The translations under genes were made by a program, and so were the position numbers. From positions 1-64,000 of the forward strand of contig NZ_JSEE01000002.1 in assembly GCF_001625355.1 (NCBI RefSeq): a stretch of 64,000 bases of DNA, written 5' to 3'. Below, piece by piece: positions 38,434 to 47,451 of the stretch; position 1 is the stretch's first letter, and each line of letters begins with the position of its first letter. The DNA comes from Marinomonas sp. TW1 (GTDB taxonomy: Bacteria; Pseudomonadota; Gammaproteobacteria; Pseudomonadales; Marinomonadaceae). The notes under the pieces were generated by a model. It did not search any database. It was given only the letters and a program-made list of their open reading frames with translations, and had not been told where the DNA came from.

Positions 38434-39261
38434 CTATATTATAAGCTGATTTAAACCATCGCCAATAATTAGAGCGTCATCCAACTCAAAAAGAATGCCC
38501 TCACCTAAACCCGCCCCCTTAGCAACAGCCATGGGAAAGCCTTCTCTAACCAAGTCAGAATCCCGTTCATTGCGGATACAAGCATTTAAATAGCAAGCCA
38601 AATTGAGTACGCAAGCCAATGCCTGAGGCTCATCATTCATAAACGGACGCTTATGCTGCTGCACGGCATCTCCCATAGCAGCAGGAAACTTCCACATATC
38701 CATCAAGGTTTTACCGGCCTCTTGAGTGGTAAAACCCAAAAGGTCCTGCTCCGCTTTCACTCGGCTTGCTTTGCGATTATTGACTAACGCCTGGATCTCT
38801 AGGGCAAGGTCTGGCTGAGTTAGATGCAGCAACAGGCGTCCAATGTTATGGACAATCCCAACGGTAAACGCTTCGTCTTCGTCGACTAACTCCGTTCGCT
38901 TCGCGACCCACTTCGCTAACTCCGCCACTCGAAAAGAATCCGCCCAGAAAGCGGGTAAATCAATGCCTTCCACTTTTTCAACGGAACTGGCAAAACCGGA
39001 GGCAATCACCAGAGTTTTTAGTTTGGACATGCCAAGCAAAACAGTCGCTTCATCAATAGACGAGATCTTACGAGACAAACCAAAGTAGGCTGAATTCACC
39101 ATGCGCAGAATTTTCAGGGAAATGGTTTGGTCATGGGCCACTCGTTGACTGATGTCAGAATAATTGGCATCAGGATCATTAAGCAGTTGAATGAGCTCAC
39201 GAACCACATCCGGTACATTAGGAAGTTTGTCGGTTTGCTTTAAAAGCGCTTCTACACGCAT
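38434..39261 (-). CDS. HDOD domain protein
   Basis: 275 residues. HDOD domain: LPNVPDVVRELIQLLNDPDANYSDISQRVAHDQTISLKILRMVNSAYFGL, IDEATVLLGMSKLKTLVIASGF, TVGIVHNIGRLLL. The HD pair is replaced (HN). The start at 39261 has an AAGGG site; an upstream in-frame TTG at 39285 would add eight residues. Different from the 33533 protein in spacing and C-terminus. Unlinked to obvious signalling partners. Confidence 0.83.
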   Translation of the reverse strand: MRVEALLKQTDKLPNVPDVVRELIQLLNDPDANYSDISQRVAHDQTISLKILRMVNSAYFGLSRKISSIDEATVLLGMSKLKTLVIASGFASSVEKVEGIDLPAFWADSFRVAELAKWVAKRTELVDEDEAFTVGIVHNIGRLLLHLTQPDLALEIQALVNNRKASRVKAEQDLLGFTTQEAGKTLMDMWKFPAAMGDAVQQHKRPFMNDEPQALACVLNLACYLNACIRNERDSDLVREGFPMAVAKGAGLGEGILFELDDALIIGDGLNQLII

Positions 39262-39378
39262 AGGAGGCGACCCTTCAGTAATCAAAAAAATACCATTAAG
39301 CAGGATAAGGTAGCCAAATGTTTTTGCAACCGGAAATAAGTAGCGTTTTGAAAAGCCTGTCTTCTGTCTCCGTTAATA

Positions 39379-40587
39379 TCAAGAAAAAGAAGACAAACCA
39401 GCAGCACGTGCCACGACCTTATCTTTTAAAAAACGATTTTGATTAAAGCACTTCATACCCACATTACGAACCCCTACCACCGCAGGATGATGACTTGCGA
39501 ATAAACGCTTAAAGGTTTCCATGCCAGCCGCCATAGCAATGTTATCTAACATACGAGCCCGTTGATAACGTCGTAATACTTTTAACGATCCTAACGCTTC
39601 TCCGCGGCGCTGTGCTTTGGATAATACTGCCACTAAAGCCTTGACATCACCAAAGCCAAGGTTGGCCCCCTGACCTGCTAAAGGATGAATAGTATGAGCC
39701 GCATCACCGATCAAAGCTAAACCGGCCTTCACATATTGTTTGGCATGACGTTGACGTAATGGAATCGCTTGGCGTTCACGAGTCACCGAAAGGACATCAA
39801 ATTTACGATTAATCGCATAGTGTAAACGCTGGCAAAATGCCTCATCCGATAAGCTCATTAAGGCTTCAGCATCGCTAGGAGGAACAGACCAAACAATGGA
39901 GATATACTCTTTACCATCCACACTGGGCATGGGTAAAAAGGCCAAAATACCTTCTTCACCAAAACTTTGCCAAGCGGTATTTTGATGACTTTGACCTATT
40001 TCTATGGTGGCGACGATGGCCGTATGGCCATAATCCCATTCGACCGTATCAAAGTCATTGTCTTGCCTTAGCTTAGACATAGCGCCATCTGCCGCGATAA
40101 TGGCCTGAGCATTCAATTGATGGCCAGAGAGCAAGCTTGCCGTCACTCCAGACTCGTTTAGTTCATAGCTATCTAGCTGGTCACCCAAATAAAGATCAAC
40201 ATTAGCATTGTCTTTAAGCTGAGCCATCAGTTGCTCATTTAAGACCGCATTTTCAATTAAGTGGCCTAACTCGAGCATGTCACTATTATGAGCATTAAAA
40301 TCGACCATGCCCTCACCCAAGCCATCCCAAACCACCATATTGTCATAAGAAGCAATTCGGTTTTTAGGGATATTTTGCCAAACCCCAGCGTCTTCTAATA
40401 AGCTTTTAGATTGACTGGAAATGGCACTGACTCGAGCATCGTAAGCAGGCGGTGTCGAAAGTGTGTATAACCCTGTATGTTTATCCACAAGCGCAATTCG
40501 CAGGGACGACTTTGCCAACAATATTGCAGATAAGCCTCCAACCATACCAGCACCGACAAGGATCAAATCATAGGATTTTGCCATCAC
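39379..40587 (-). CDS. ubiI: Ubiquinone-biosynthesis FAD hydroxylase, UbiI type
   Basis: 402 residues. FAD/NAD fold at the N-terminus (LILVGAGMVGGLSAILLA), a DG motif IIAADGAMSKLR near 165, and GDAAHTIHPLAGQGANLGF near 295. The ARVSAIS, MVVWDG and LGHLIENAVL blocks are closest to E. coli UbiI (C5 hydroxylation), not UbiH. The usual neighbour UbiH, expected between pepP and this gene, is absent. This enzyme may be UbiI, or one enzyme covering more than one position. Downstream of pepP by 11 nt. Confidence 0.83.
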   Translation of the reverse strand: MMAKSYDLILVGAGMVGGLSAILLAKSSLRIALVDKHTGLYTLSTPPAYDARVSAISSQSKSLLEDAGVWQNIPKNRIASYDNMVVWDGLGEGMVDFNAHNSDMLELGHLIENAVLNEQLMAQLKDNANVDLYLGDQLDSYELNESGVTASLLSGHQLNAQAIIAADGAMSKLRQDNDFDTVEWDYGHTAIVATIEIGQSHQNTAWQSFGEEGILAFLPMPSVDGKEYISIVWSVPPSDAEALMSLSDEAFCQRLHYAINRKFDVLSVTRERQAIPLRQRHAKQYVKAGLALIGDAAHTIHPLAGQGANLGFGDVKALVAVLSKAQRRGEALGSLKVLRRYQRARMLDNIAMAAGMETFKRLFASHHPAVVGVRNVGMKCFNQNRFLKDKVVARAAGLSSFS

Positions 40588-40598
40588 ACTTTCTCCAA

Positions 40599-41915
40599 TT
40601 AACTAATAGAATGAGCCTCAGCCATTAAAGCTTCGATCTCACTTATTTCTTTCGCTAAACCATGGGTTAGAACATAGGGACCAGATGCCGTAATCAACAC
40701 ATCGTCTTCAATACGAATGCCAATGCCACGCCACTTGGGATCTACCTTTAAATTGTCTTCTGACACATACAAGCCCGGCTCTATGGTCAATACCATACCT
40801 TCTTCTAAGGCACGCGACTCACCTGCTAGCTTATAAGCGCCACAATCGTGTACATCTAACCCTAACCAGTGCCCTGTATTGTGCATATAAAAGTCGCGAT
40901 ATGCCTTGCTCTCGATCAGGGTATCCACTTCTCCGGATAACAACCCTAGCTGAACCAAACCTGTGGTTAGTGTCTTTACTGCCGCATTGTGACAAGCCTC
41001 ATAAGGGTTGCCCACTGTCAGTTCTTGCATCCCATCCTGATAGGCATCAAGTACCAATTGATACAGCGCAGCCTGAGGCTCACTAAATTTACCGTTAGCC
41101 GGAAAGGTTCGTGTGATATCAGACGCATAACATGACAACTCAGCACCGGCATCGATTAACACCAAATCGCCATCTTTAATGTCTTCATCATTTTTAATGT
41201 AATGTAGAACACAGGCATTTGAACCAGACGCCACAATGTTGTTATACGCAGGCTGGCGTGCACCAGATTTCATGAAGACATAGTTAAGTTCGGCTTCTAG
41301 CTGATATTCTTTCATACCAGGCTTCACTGAGCGCATCGCTTGTTTATGAGCCTCAACGCTAATTTGAGCAGCGGCTTCCATGATCGCAATTTCTTCAGCG
41401 TCTTTCCGCAGACGCATTTCCGCCACATAATTGGTTACATCAAGCAATTGCACAGGCGCTTGCGCACCCAGTCGAACTCGCGCGGCTAAACCATCGCGAC
41501 ATACGGCTAGCTGCTCACGTAACGCTTGATCTGCAAAACGATAGACTAGGCAATCCGCACCATCCAGTGCTGTCGATAACACCTCATCCAGTGCCTCTAA
41601 AGCAAAAGCCTGAGTGGCGCCAAACTCTTGAATGGCGCCATCAATACCATAACGGAAACCATCCCATTGTTCTTTTTCTGGGTCTTTTGGCAGACTCACT
41701 AGAGTCAAATCACCTTGTCCCGAGATAATGGCGTACGCACTGGGCTCTGGAAACCCCGTTAAATAATAGAAACTGCTGTCAGATCGAAATTCATAATCAC
41801 AATCATTATTACGCACCGCCAACTCGCCATTACGAATGACCACAACACTGTTATCAGGCAAAGCTGCCATTAAACGCTCACGACGGGATTGATAGGTTTG
41901 CAAGGTGATTTTCAT
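40599..41915 (-). CDS. pepP: Xaa-Pro aminopeptidase
   Basis: 438 residues. Creatinase-like N-domain, then pita-bread metallopeptidase with Mn ligands in LIDAGAELSCYASDITRTFPANG (two Asp), HNTGHWLGLDVHD (His), TIEPGLY (Glu) and GIRIEDDVLIT (Glu). Removes N-terminal residues before proline. Order ygfB-pepP-ubi is the classic gammaproteobacterial cluster. Confidence 0.95.
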   Translation of the reverse strand: MKITLQTYQSRRERLMAALPDNSVVVIRNGELAVRNNDCDYEFRSDSSFYYLTGFPEPSAYAIISGQGDLTLVSLPKDPEKEQWDGFRYGIDGAIQEFGATQAFALEALDEVLSTALDGADCLVYRFADQALREQLAVCRDGLAARVRLGAQAPVQLLDVTNYVAEMRLRKDAEEIAIMEAAAQISVEAHKQAMRSVKPGMKEYQLEAELNYVFMKSGARQPAYNNIVASGSNACVLHYIKNDEDIKDGDLVLIDAGAELSCYASDITRTFPANGKFSEPQAALYQLVLDAYQDGMQELTVGNPYEACHNAAVKTLTTGLVQLGLLSGEVDTLIESKAYRDFYMHNTGHWLGLDVHDCGAYKLAGESRALEEGMVLTIEPGLYVSEDNLKVDPKWRGIGIRIEDDVLITASGPYVLTHGLAKEISEIEALMAEAHSIS

Positions 41916-41959
41916 AGTGACCTCATTTCATCTGTATCAAGTTGTCCATTAAGTGGGGA

Positions 41960-42550
41960 TTAATGAAGTGCGTTTTGCTTCGAATGATCGGCATCTGGAT
42001 TAATATCATGATGCTCTGAGTACATCATCATGGCAGACAAACGAACATACTCAACCAATTCGGTCAAATCCGCTTCATTATCATTATTTTCTTCGAGACT
42101 GCGCATTTCAGACTGCATGCCCGAGATGTTTGCGAAGTCACGTAATATCTGCTTAGTTTCTTCTGATAAGTCTTTTTTCTGACCAGATAAACCATAACCG
42201 GCCAAGAAGCCATGAGCCCATTGGGACAAAGTTACACCACGCTCACATAATTCGGCATCGTCGTCCGCAATGCTGGGCACAAGTGCATATTCACCATTTT
42301 GGAACAAGGTTAAAGTGGCGTTATACAAGTCAACAATGGCCACTCGACTGGCCTCTTCTTTCCAGCTTTCGATGTCGCAAAACTCCACCACCATGGTAAG
42401 CCAATCTTCTAATGGCAAGGTTACCCCAGAGGCTAAATAACCGCATAACTGACCATGTAATTCAGCTGGTGATGCCGTAATAGACTCCGACACAAACACA
42501 TCCGCAATGAGATCAAAATCCAATGCGTCTTTTAACATTTCTGTAGACAT
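41960..42550 (-). CDS. ygfB: UPF0149/YgfB family protein
   Basis: 196 residues, predicted all-helical. Family blocks AELHGQLCGYLASG near 28, WAHGFLAGYGLSG near 88, and LTELVEYVRLSAMMMYSE near 160. Function is poorly known; in Pseudomonas YgfB is reported to affect beta-lactamase expression. First gene of ygfB-pepP-ubi. zapA and 6S RNA, which flank it in E. coli, are not here. Confidence 0.92.
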   Translation of the reverse strand: MSTEMLKDALDFDLIADVFVSESITASPAELHGQLCGYLASGVTLPLEDWLTMVVEFCDIESWKEEASRVAIVDLYNATLTLFQNGEYALVPSIADDDAELCERGVTLSQWAHGFLAGYGLSGQKKDLSEETKQILRDFANISGMQSEMRSLEENNDNEADLTELVEYVRLSAMMMYSEHHDINPDADHSKQNALH

Positions 42551-42588
42551 AGCCTACCTCGTATCATCTCTACTCTGCTTAAAAAAGA

Positions 42589-42612
42589 AGCCGCACCTAT
42601 GACAGTGCGGCT
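42589..42612 (-). terminator. Terminator after folD
   Basis: AGCCGCAC-N8-GTGCGGCT stem followed on the minus strand by TTCTTTTTT. Confidence 0.85.
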
Positions 42613-42632
42613 CGATCGTTCAATCTATCGTT

Positions 42633-43475
42633 TTAGGCCAGTTGTTTCAAACCAGATTCTAAGGTTTGCAAAATAAGCGTGTTAATTGTCATTGGCCCCA
42701 CACCACCAGGCACAGGTGTATAAGCGGATACTCGATCAGTAAGAGGACCAAGTTCAATGTCACCAACACCGCCTGGGTGATAACCCGCATCAACCACCAC
42801 GGCACCGTCTTTGATCCATTCCGCTTTGATGAATTCTGGCTTACCAACCGCACCGACAATGACGTCTGCTTGTTTTACGTAATCAGCCAAATTCTGTGTG
42901 CGAGAATGACAAATGGTCACTGTCGCATTGGCATTCAACATCATCATGGCCATAGGCTTACCTAAAATTGGACTGCGCCCAACGACCACCACATGCTTAC
43001 CTTCCAAGTTCACATCGTACTCAGCTAACAGACGCATAATACCCGCTGGCGTGGCCGCGCCATAAGCTGGCTCTTGCATCGCCATACGACCAAAGCCAAG
43101 ACAAGTCACACCATCAACGTCTTTGTGTGCCGCAATTGCATCAAAACACAAACGCTCATCGATTTGTTCTGGTACCGGATGTTGCAACAAAATACCGTGC
43201 ACATCAGGGTTATCATTCAACTCATGAATCTTGCTTAGTAACTGTTCAGTGGTGGTGGTCTCATCAAGCTCAATGGCCATTGAGTCCATACCAACACGAC
43301 GACAAGCATTGCCTTTCATTTTTACATACGTCGCTGATGCCGGATCAGCACCAACCAAAATGGTCGCTAAAATCGGGGTGCCGCCAGTACGCTCTTTAAG
43401 CTCCGCCACTTGAGCCTGTAAGCGAGTTTCGGTTTCTTTGGCGCATAATTTGCCATCAAGAACCAATGCTGTCAT
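42633..43475 (-). CDS. folD: Methylene-THF dehydrogenase/cyclohydrolase
   Basis: 280 residues. Bifunctional NADP enzyme interconverting methylene-, methenyl- and formyl-tetrahydrofolate. Catalytic [15 protein letters not shown] (Tyr, Lys near 50-55), GILLQHPVP near 95, CTPAG-like CLGF...[24 protein letters not shown] near 165, and [10 protein letters not shown] near 258. Monocistronic. Confidence 0.96.
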   Translation of the reverse strand: MTALVLDGKLCAKETETRLQAQVAELKERTGGTPILATILVGADPASATYVKMKGNACRRVGMDSMAIELDETTTTEQLLSKIHELNDNPDVHGILLQHPVPEQIDERLCFDAIAAHKDVDGVTCLGFGRMAMQEPAYGAATPAGIMRLLAEYDVNLEGKHVVVVGRSPILGKPMAMMMLNANATVTICHSRTQNLADYVKQADVIVGAVGKPEFIKAEWIKDGAVVVDAGYHPGGVGDIELGPLTDRVSAYTPVPGGVGPMTINTLILQTLESGLKQLA

Positions 43476-43584
43476 GAATGAACTCCAGTATAATTAGGTG
43501 ATGTTTGAGGGAGGCACATTGTACCTCAAGTTTGCATTCGATGGGCAATCAATGGCTGGATTTGTTAAGCAAATTTATACACCA

Positions 43585-45309
43585 CTAAACGGCTTCCAGA
43601 TAATCCACTAGCAATTGTAAATTGCGCTGACCACGGAATTCATTGATATCCAGCTTATACACTAAGCGCACTTGGCTGGCTTTTTCATTCGGCCACTTAT
43701 CCAGATCAACAAAGAAACTAATTGCATCCAACAACAAGCCGCTGTTTGGCTCTCGCACCATGAGCTTTAGATGTTTTTCACCGACAATGCGTTGTTGCAA
43801 AACATCAAATACACCATCAAAACAAGGCTCAGGAAACGCTTGCCCCCAAGGACCAGACAATCTCACTAATTCAGCAAAGCTCAAGCTGAAATCTTCGGCG
43901 GCCAATTCACCATCCGTCATGATCCGCGCCTCTAACTGATCCGCCGTTACCCACTCAGCGATGATGGCATCAAACGCCAATCGAAAAGCCTCATAATGAG
44001 ACTCTTTAATGGACATGCCTGCCGCCATCGCATGGCCGCCAAATTTGCTTAATAACTGAGGGTAGCGCTTGGCTAAAAGATCCAGAGCATCTCGAATATG
44101 AACACCTGGAATGGAACGAGCCGAGCCCTTTAATTCATCTTCACCAACACGAGCAAAAGCAATCACAGGGCGGTGGCACTTCTCTTTCATGCGAGATGCC
44201 AGGATACCAATCACCCCCTGATGCCAATCCGCATCATAAAAACACATACCATGAGGCATACTCTGTTCATCGTCTAATAATGACTCAAGCAATAATTCAG
44301 CCTGCTCTTTCATATCGGACTCAATGGCTTTTCGCTCACGATTAAACTGATCTAATTGCTGTGCATATTGCTGAGCTTGATGTGGCTGGGTAGCCAATAA
44401 ACATTCAATACCTACCGACATGTCATCCAATCGACCTGCAGCATTCAGCCTTGGCCCTACCACAAAACCAAGATCAGAGGCTTTGAGCTGACGATAGTCA
44501 CGACGCCCCACTTCCAACAAAGCCAAAATACCAGGACGCGCCAAACCGGCTTGAATACGCTTAATCCCTTGCTGAACCAAGATACGATTGTTGTTATCCA
44601 GCGGCACCACATCAGCCACTGTGCCCAGCGCCACCAGATCTAAAAAATCCGCCATTTTAGGTTCGGGAATATGCTGCTCAACAAACCAATTCCGTTGATT
44701 CAACTCAGCCCTTAAGGCCGACATAACATAAAAAATCACCCCAACACCGGCTAGATTCTTACTCAAAAACTGACAACTAGGGTGGTTTGGATTCACAATG
44801 GCATCCGCGTTTGGCAATTGATCTCCAGGTAAATGATGGTCAGTGACCACCACTTTCATGCCATGAGATTTTGCCGCCTGAACACCATCAATACTGGCAA
44901 TGCCATTATCAACCGTTACCAGTACATCAGGGGAATACTGTTGCGCAACGGCTACAATTTCTGGCGTCAATCCATAACCAAATTCAAAACGATTGGGCAC
45001 CAAGTAAGTCGGTTCGACGGCCCCCATCGCTTCTAACGCCAAAATGCCTAAGCTAGTGCTGGTTGCGCCGTCCGCATCAAAATCACCGACAATCAGAATT
45101 TTTTCACCTACCACAATGGCATCGGCTAAAATAGAGGCCGCCTTGGGCAAATCAAACAAGGCATTCGGTCTCAAAAGATGAGGCAAGCGATAGTCAATTT
45201 GCTCCGTACTAAAGACCTCTCTCGCCATAAAGATACGCTGTAAACTGACGGGCATACTGGTAGGAAATTGGCAAGGTGCCGATGGCACTAGACGACGCTC
45301 GATACGCAT
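43585..45309 (-). CDS. recJ: Single-stranded-DNA exonuclease RecJ
   Basis: 574 residues. 5'-3' ssDNA exonuclease. DHH family: GDFDADGATSTSL near 75, TVDNG near 133, VTDHHLPGDQLPNADAIVNP near 154, then DHHA1 with the GGHAMAAGMSIKE motif near 435 and a C-terminal OB-like domain. The start is taken at the ATG (MRIERRLVP); a TTG four codons upstream is possible but weak. Monocistronic. Confidence 0.95.
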   Translation of the reverse strand: MRIERRLVPSAPCQFPTSMPVSLQRIFMAREVFSTEQIDYRLPHLLRPNALFDLPKAASILADAIVVGEKILIVGDFDADGATSTSLGILALEAMGAVEPTYLVPNRFEFGYGLTPEIVAVAQQYSPDVLVTVDNGIASIDGVQAAKSHGMKVVVTDHHLPGDQLPNADAIVNPNHPSCQFLSKNLAGVGVIFYVMSALRAELNQRNWFVEQHIPEPKMADFLDLVALGTVADVVPLDNNNRILVQQGIKRIQAGLARPGILALLEVGRRDYRQLKASDLGFVVGPRLNAAGRLDDMSVGIECLLATQPHQAQQYAQQLDQFNRERKAIESDMKEQAELLLESLLDDEQSMPHGMCFYDADWHQGVIGILASRMKEKCHRPVIAFARVGEDELKGSARSIPGVHIRDALDLLAKRYPQLLSKFGGHAMAAGMSIKESHYEAFRLAFDAIIAEWVTADQLEARIMTDGELAAEDFSLSFAELVRLSGPWGQAFPEPCFDGVFDVLQQRIVGEKHLKLMVREPNSGLLLDAISFFVDLDKWPNEKASQVRLVYKLDINEFRGQRNLQLLVDYLEAV

Positions 45310-45382
45310 AAGGTCACTCAAAGAAAATCACTGAGGCGCAAGAATAACACGAATTAATTTAAGGCAGGCAAAGACCGTCAAA

Positions 45383-46480
45383 TTAGTCTTTACGAGTTTG
45401 ATTTCGACCGGCACGCTTAGCATTGTATAAATGACTGTCTGCTAAAGTAATCGCTTCACGTAAAGAAACCGTTTCATTCATCGTTGCGACACCAAAGCTC
45501 AAAGTAACGCGGAAACTTTGATCCAGATAATTGAATTCATAGTCGGCCACTAGGTTACGGATAGACTCTGCGACTTCATAGGCGTCATGCGATGAACAGT
45601 CAAATACAGCAAGAAGAAACTCTTCCCCTCCCCAACGTGACGATAAAGCCCCTTTGGGCAATCCTGAGGCCATAATTTGGGCGATTTTTTCTAACGCATA
45701 ATCTCCGGCATCATGTCCATATTCATCATTTACACGTTTAAAAAAGTCCACATCCGCCAACAACAAATGAGCCTGTTGTCGCTTCTCAAGTTTTTGATAA
45801 ATACCACGACGGTTCAAGAGGTTCGTTAACATGTCGGTATAAGCCACCAATTTTAGCTTCGCCGACGTGCGCTTTAATTCATCATTAAAACGAGACATAG
45901 AGAATTCATAAATACCGGATAAAAAGACCACGACAGCAAAGGCAAAGAGGATTCGAGACTTTAATGATGAGTGATAACCAAACTGTGAAAAATGATTATC
46001 GGTATAAAACATTAGCGCCGTTAACAGCAGAGTAAAAATGCCCAGCTCAATCAGCCCTTTCTTTAAACCGTGTAAAAACAACGCCACAGCAGGCACACAA
46101 AAAAGCCACACATGCCCTGTTCCATTAACGCCTCCCGTGTAAATCAGGTAAAGCATTAAGGCATATAAAGGGTATATCACAAAATTTCCGGACATGGCGT
46201 GATGATGAGTACGCCTGAGGTACAGATGGTTAGCGGCATACAAAAAAGCAATACTGATTAGCACCACGCCTAACAGTAACTTACCCTGAAAAAACGAAGC
46301 AATCCCCAAAGGAAAAGTAAAAAGGATACCAACACTGGCAAACAGATTAATGATCAACACTCGACGAATGTCATCTGGAGACAACTTAGATACATCGCCC
46401 ACATAAAAGCGAGTAATAAAATGAAGTTTTGACTTTAAACTTGTTGGTCTCTGTAAAGCAGCTGAATCTTTATCTGACAT
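45383..46480 (-). CDS. Membrane diguanylate cyclase (GGEEF)
   Basis: 365 residues. About six membrane helices in residues 40-195 and a C-terminal GGDEF domain starting YTDMLTNLLNRRG (near 215). Active-site loop RWGGEEF (about 282-288) is intact, so it should make c-di-GMP from two GTP. The RxxD inhibitory site five residues before the loop is missing. No recognisable input domain other than the membrane part. Monocistronic, between recJ and rsmE. Confidence 0.88.
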   Translation of the reverse strand: MSDKDSAALQRPTSLKSKLHFITRFYVGDVSKLSPDDIRRVLIINLFASVGILFTFPLGIASFFQGKLLLGVVLISIAFLYAANHLYLRRTHHHAMSGNFVIYPLYALMLYLIYTGGVNGTGHVWLFCVPAVALFLHGLKKGLIELGIFTLLLTALMFYTDNHFSQFGYHSSLKSRILFAFAVVVFLSGIYEFSMSRFNDELKRTSAKLKLVAYTDMLTNLLNRRGIYQKLEKRQQAHLLLADVDFFKRVNDEYGHDAGDYALEKIAQIMASGLPKGALSSRWGGEEFLLAVFDCSSHDAYEVAESIRNLVADYEFNYLDQSFRVTLSFGVATMNETVSLREAITLADSHLYNAKRAGRNQTRKD

Positions 46481-46621
46481 GCCGTAACCCTGACTTATTA
46501 CCCTTAATCTAGTTAAGGTTATTTAAGAAAGATATTACCCTAAAGACCCAAACACCTCTTCCCAAAAAGCACTTTAGTTACAAATAACAACAATTGAAGG
46601 AGTTTAAGCTAAATATAAGTA

Positions 46622-46653
46622 AGATTAAGAGATTAAGAGATTAAGAGATTAAG
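46622..46653. repeat. 8-bp tandem repeat, four copies, at the rsmE stop
   Basis: Plus-strand AGATTAAG repeated four times without mismatch. The rsmE stop codon (46649-46651) lies in the copy nearest the gene, so copy-number change would leave the protein unaltered. Confidence 0.92.
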
Positions 46654-47368
46654 CTGGGTATAAGCGAGACAAAAGAACAGGGACAACCGTTTCTACTTTC
46701 AAAATTCGCTCACCTAAATGCACACTCGACATTCCCGCCTCTAACCACTTGCTGACCTCAAACTCGTTCCAACCACCTTCTGGCCCCAATGCCAAGACAC
46801 ATGACTCCTGCAAATCCACTGGACACGATTTAGCTTGATAAGGGTGAGCCAATAGGCCTAATTTCCCACTTAATATATGTGGCAGTTGGTCTTCCACAAA
46901 AGGACGGAATCTTGGCACCATAGTATAATTTGGCATGATGGTATCTTTTGCTTGCTCAAGCCCTTCTAACAAAGTCTGGCGAATTGACTCCGGCTGCAAC
47001 ACAGGGCTTTGCCAATAACTTTTTTCTACTTTGGATGAATGGATTAAATACAGTTCTTTGACGCCCATCGCGGTAATATTATGCAAAGTCCGTTTCAACA
47101 TATTAGGACGAGGCAATGCCATCACTAATACCATAGGCAAGGCTTTAGGTGGCTTTTGCGTAAGCTGCAAAGAATGAATGTGTGCCGGTAAATCGGCACT
47201 TGCCGCTTGGTACACGCCTTCTCCTAAATCACCACCCAATAGACCGACTCGTAATACATTCCCCGATTCCGCCTTAATCACTTGATTAATATGTGACTGC
47301 TGACGTTCCGTCAGTGCATAACGCCCTTCGGACAATGTCAGGGCAGGCTCTAGTATAATCAGGTTCAT
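46649..47368 (-). CDS. rsmE: 16S rRNA (uracil1498-N3)-methyltransferase
   Basis: 239 residues. N-terminal PUA-like domain and C-terminal SPOUT knot with ALPRPNMLKRTLHNITAMGVKELYLIHS (near 90) and the knot ALGPEGGWNEFEVSKWLEAGMSSVHLGERILKVETV (near 195). Modifies U1498 in the decoding centre. Its 3' end runs into an 8-bp tandem repeat. Confidence 0.94.
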   Translation of the reverse strand: MNLIILEPALTLSEGRYALTERQQSHINQVIKAESGNVLRVGLLGGDLGEGVYQAASADLPAHIHSLQLTQKPPKALPMVLVMALPRPNMLKRTLHNITAMGVKELYLIHSSKVEKSYWQSPVLQPESIRQTLLEGLEQAKDTIMPNYTMVPRFRPFVEDQLPHILSGKLGLLAHPYQAKSCPVDLQESCVLALGPEGGWNEFEVSKWLEAGMSSVHLGERILKVETVVPVLLSRLYPA

Positions 47369-47404
47369 ATAATAAGGTTTAAAACTAAGAGGAATGATGA
47401 AAGA

Positions 47405-47429
47405 TCGCGGTCAAAACTCGACCGCGATA
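47405..47429 (-). terminator. Terminator-like hairpin after thrC
   Basis: ATCGCGGTC-AAAACTC-GACCGCGAT, a 9-bp perfect stem 23 nt past the thrC stop. The following minus-strand sequence CTTTCATC is only weakly U-rich. Confidence 0.5.
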
Positions 47430-47451
47430 ACAAGGCAATTTACTACGTTAC

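Noticed and set aside
42551-42632. 6S RNA or zapA near ygfB as in E. coli
   Set aside because: The gap is only about 80 nt and holds just the folD terminator.
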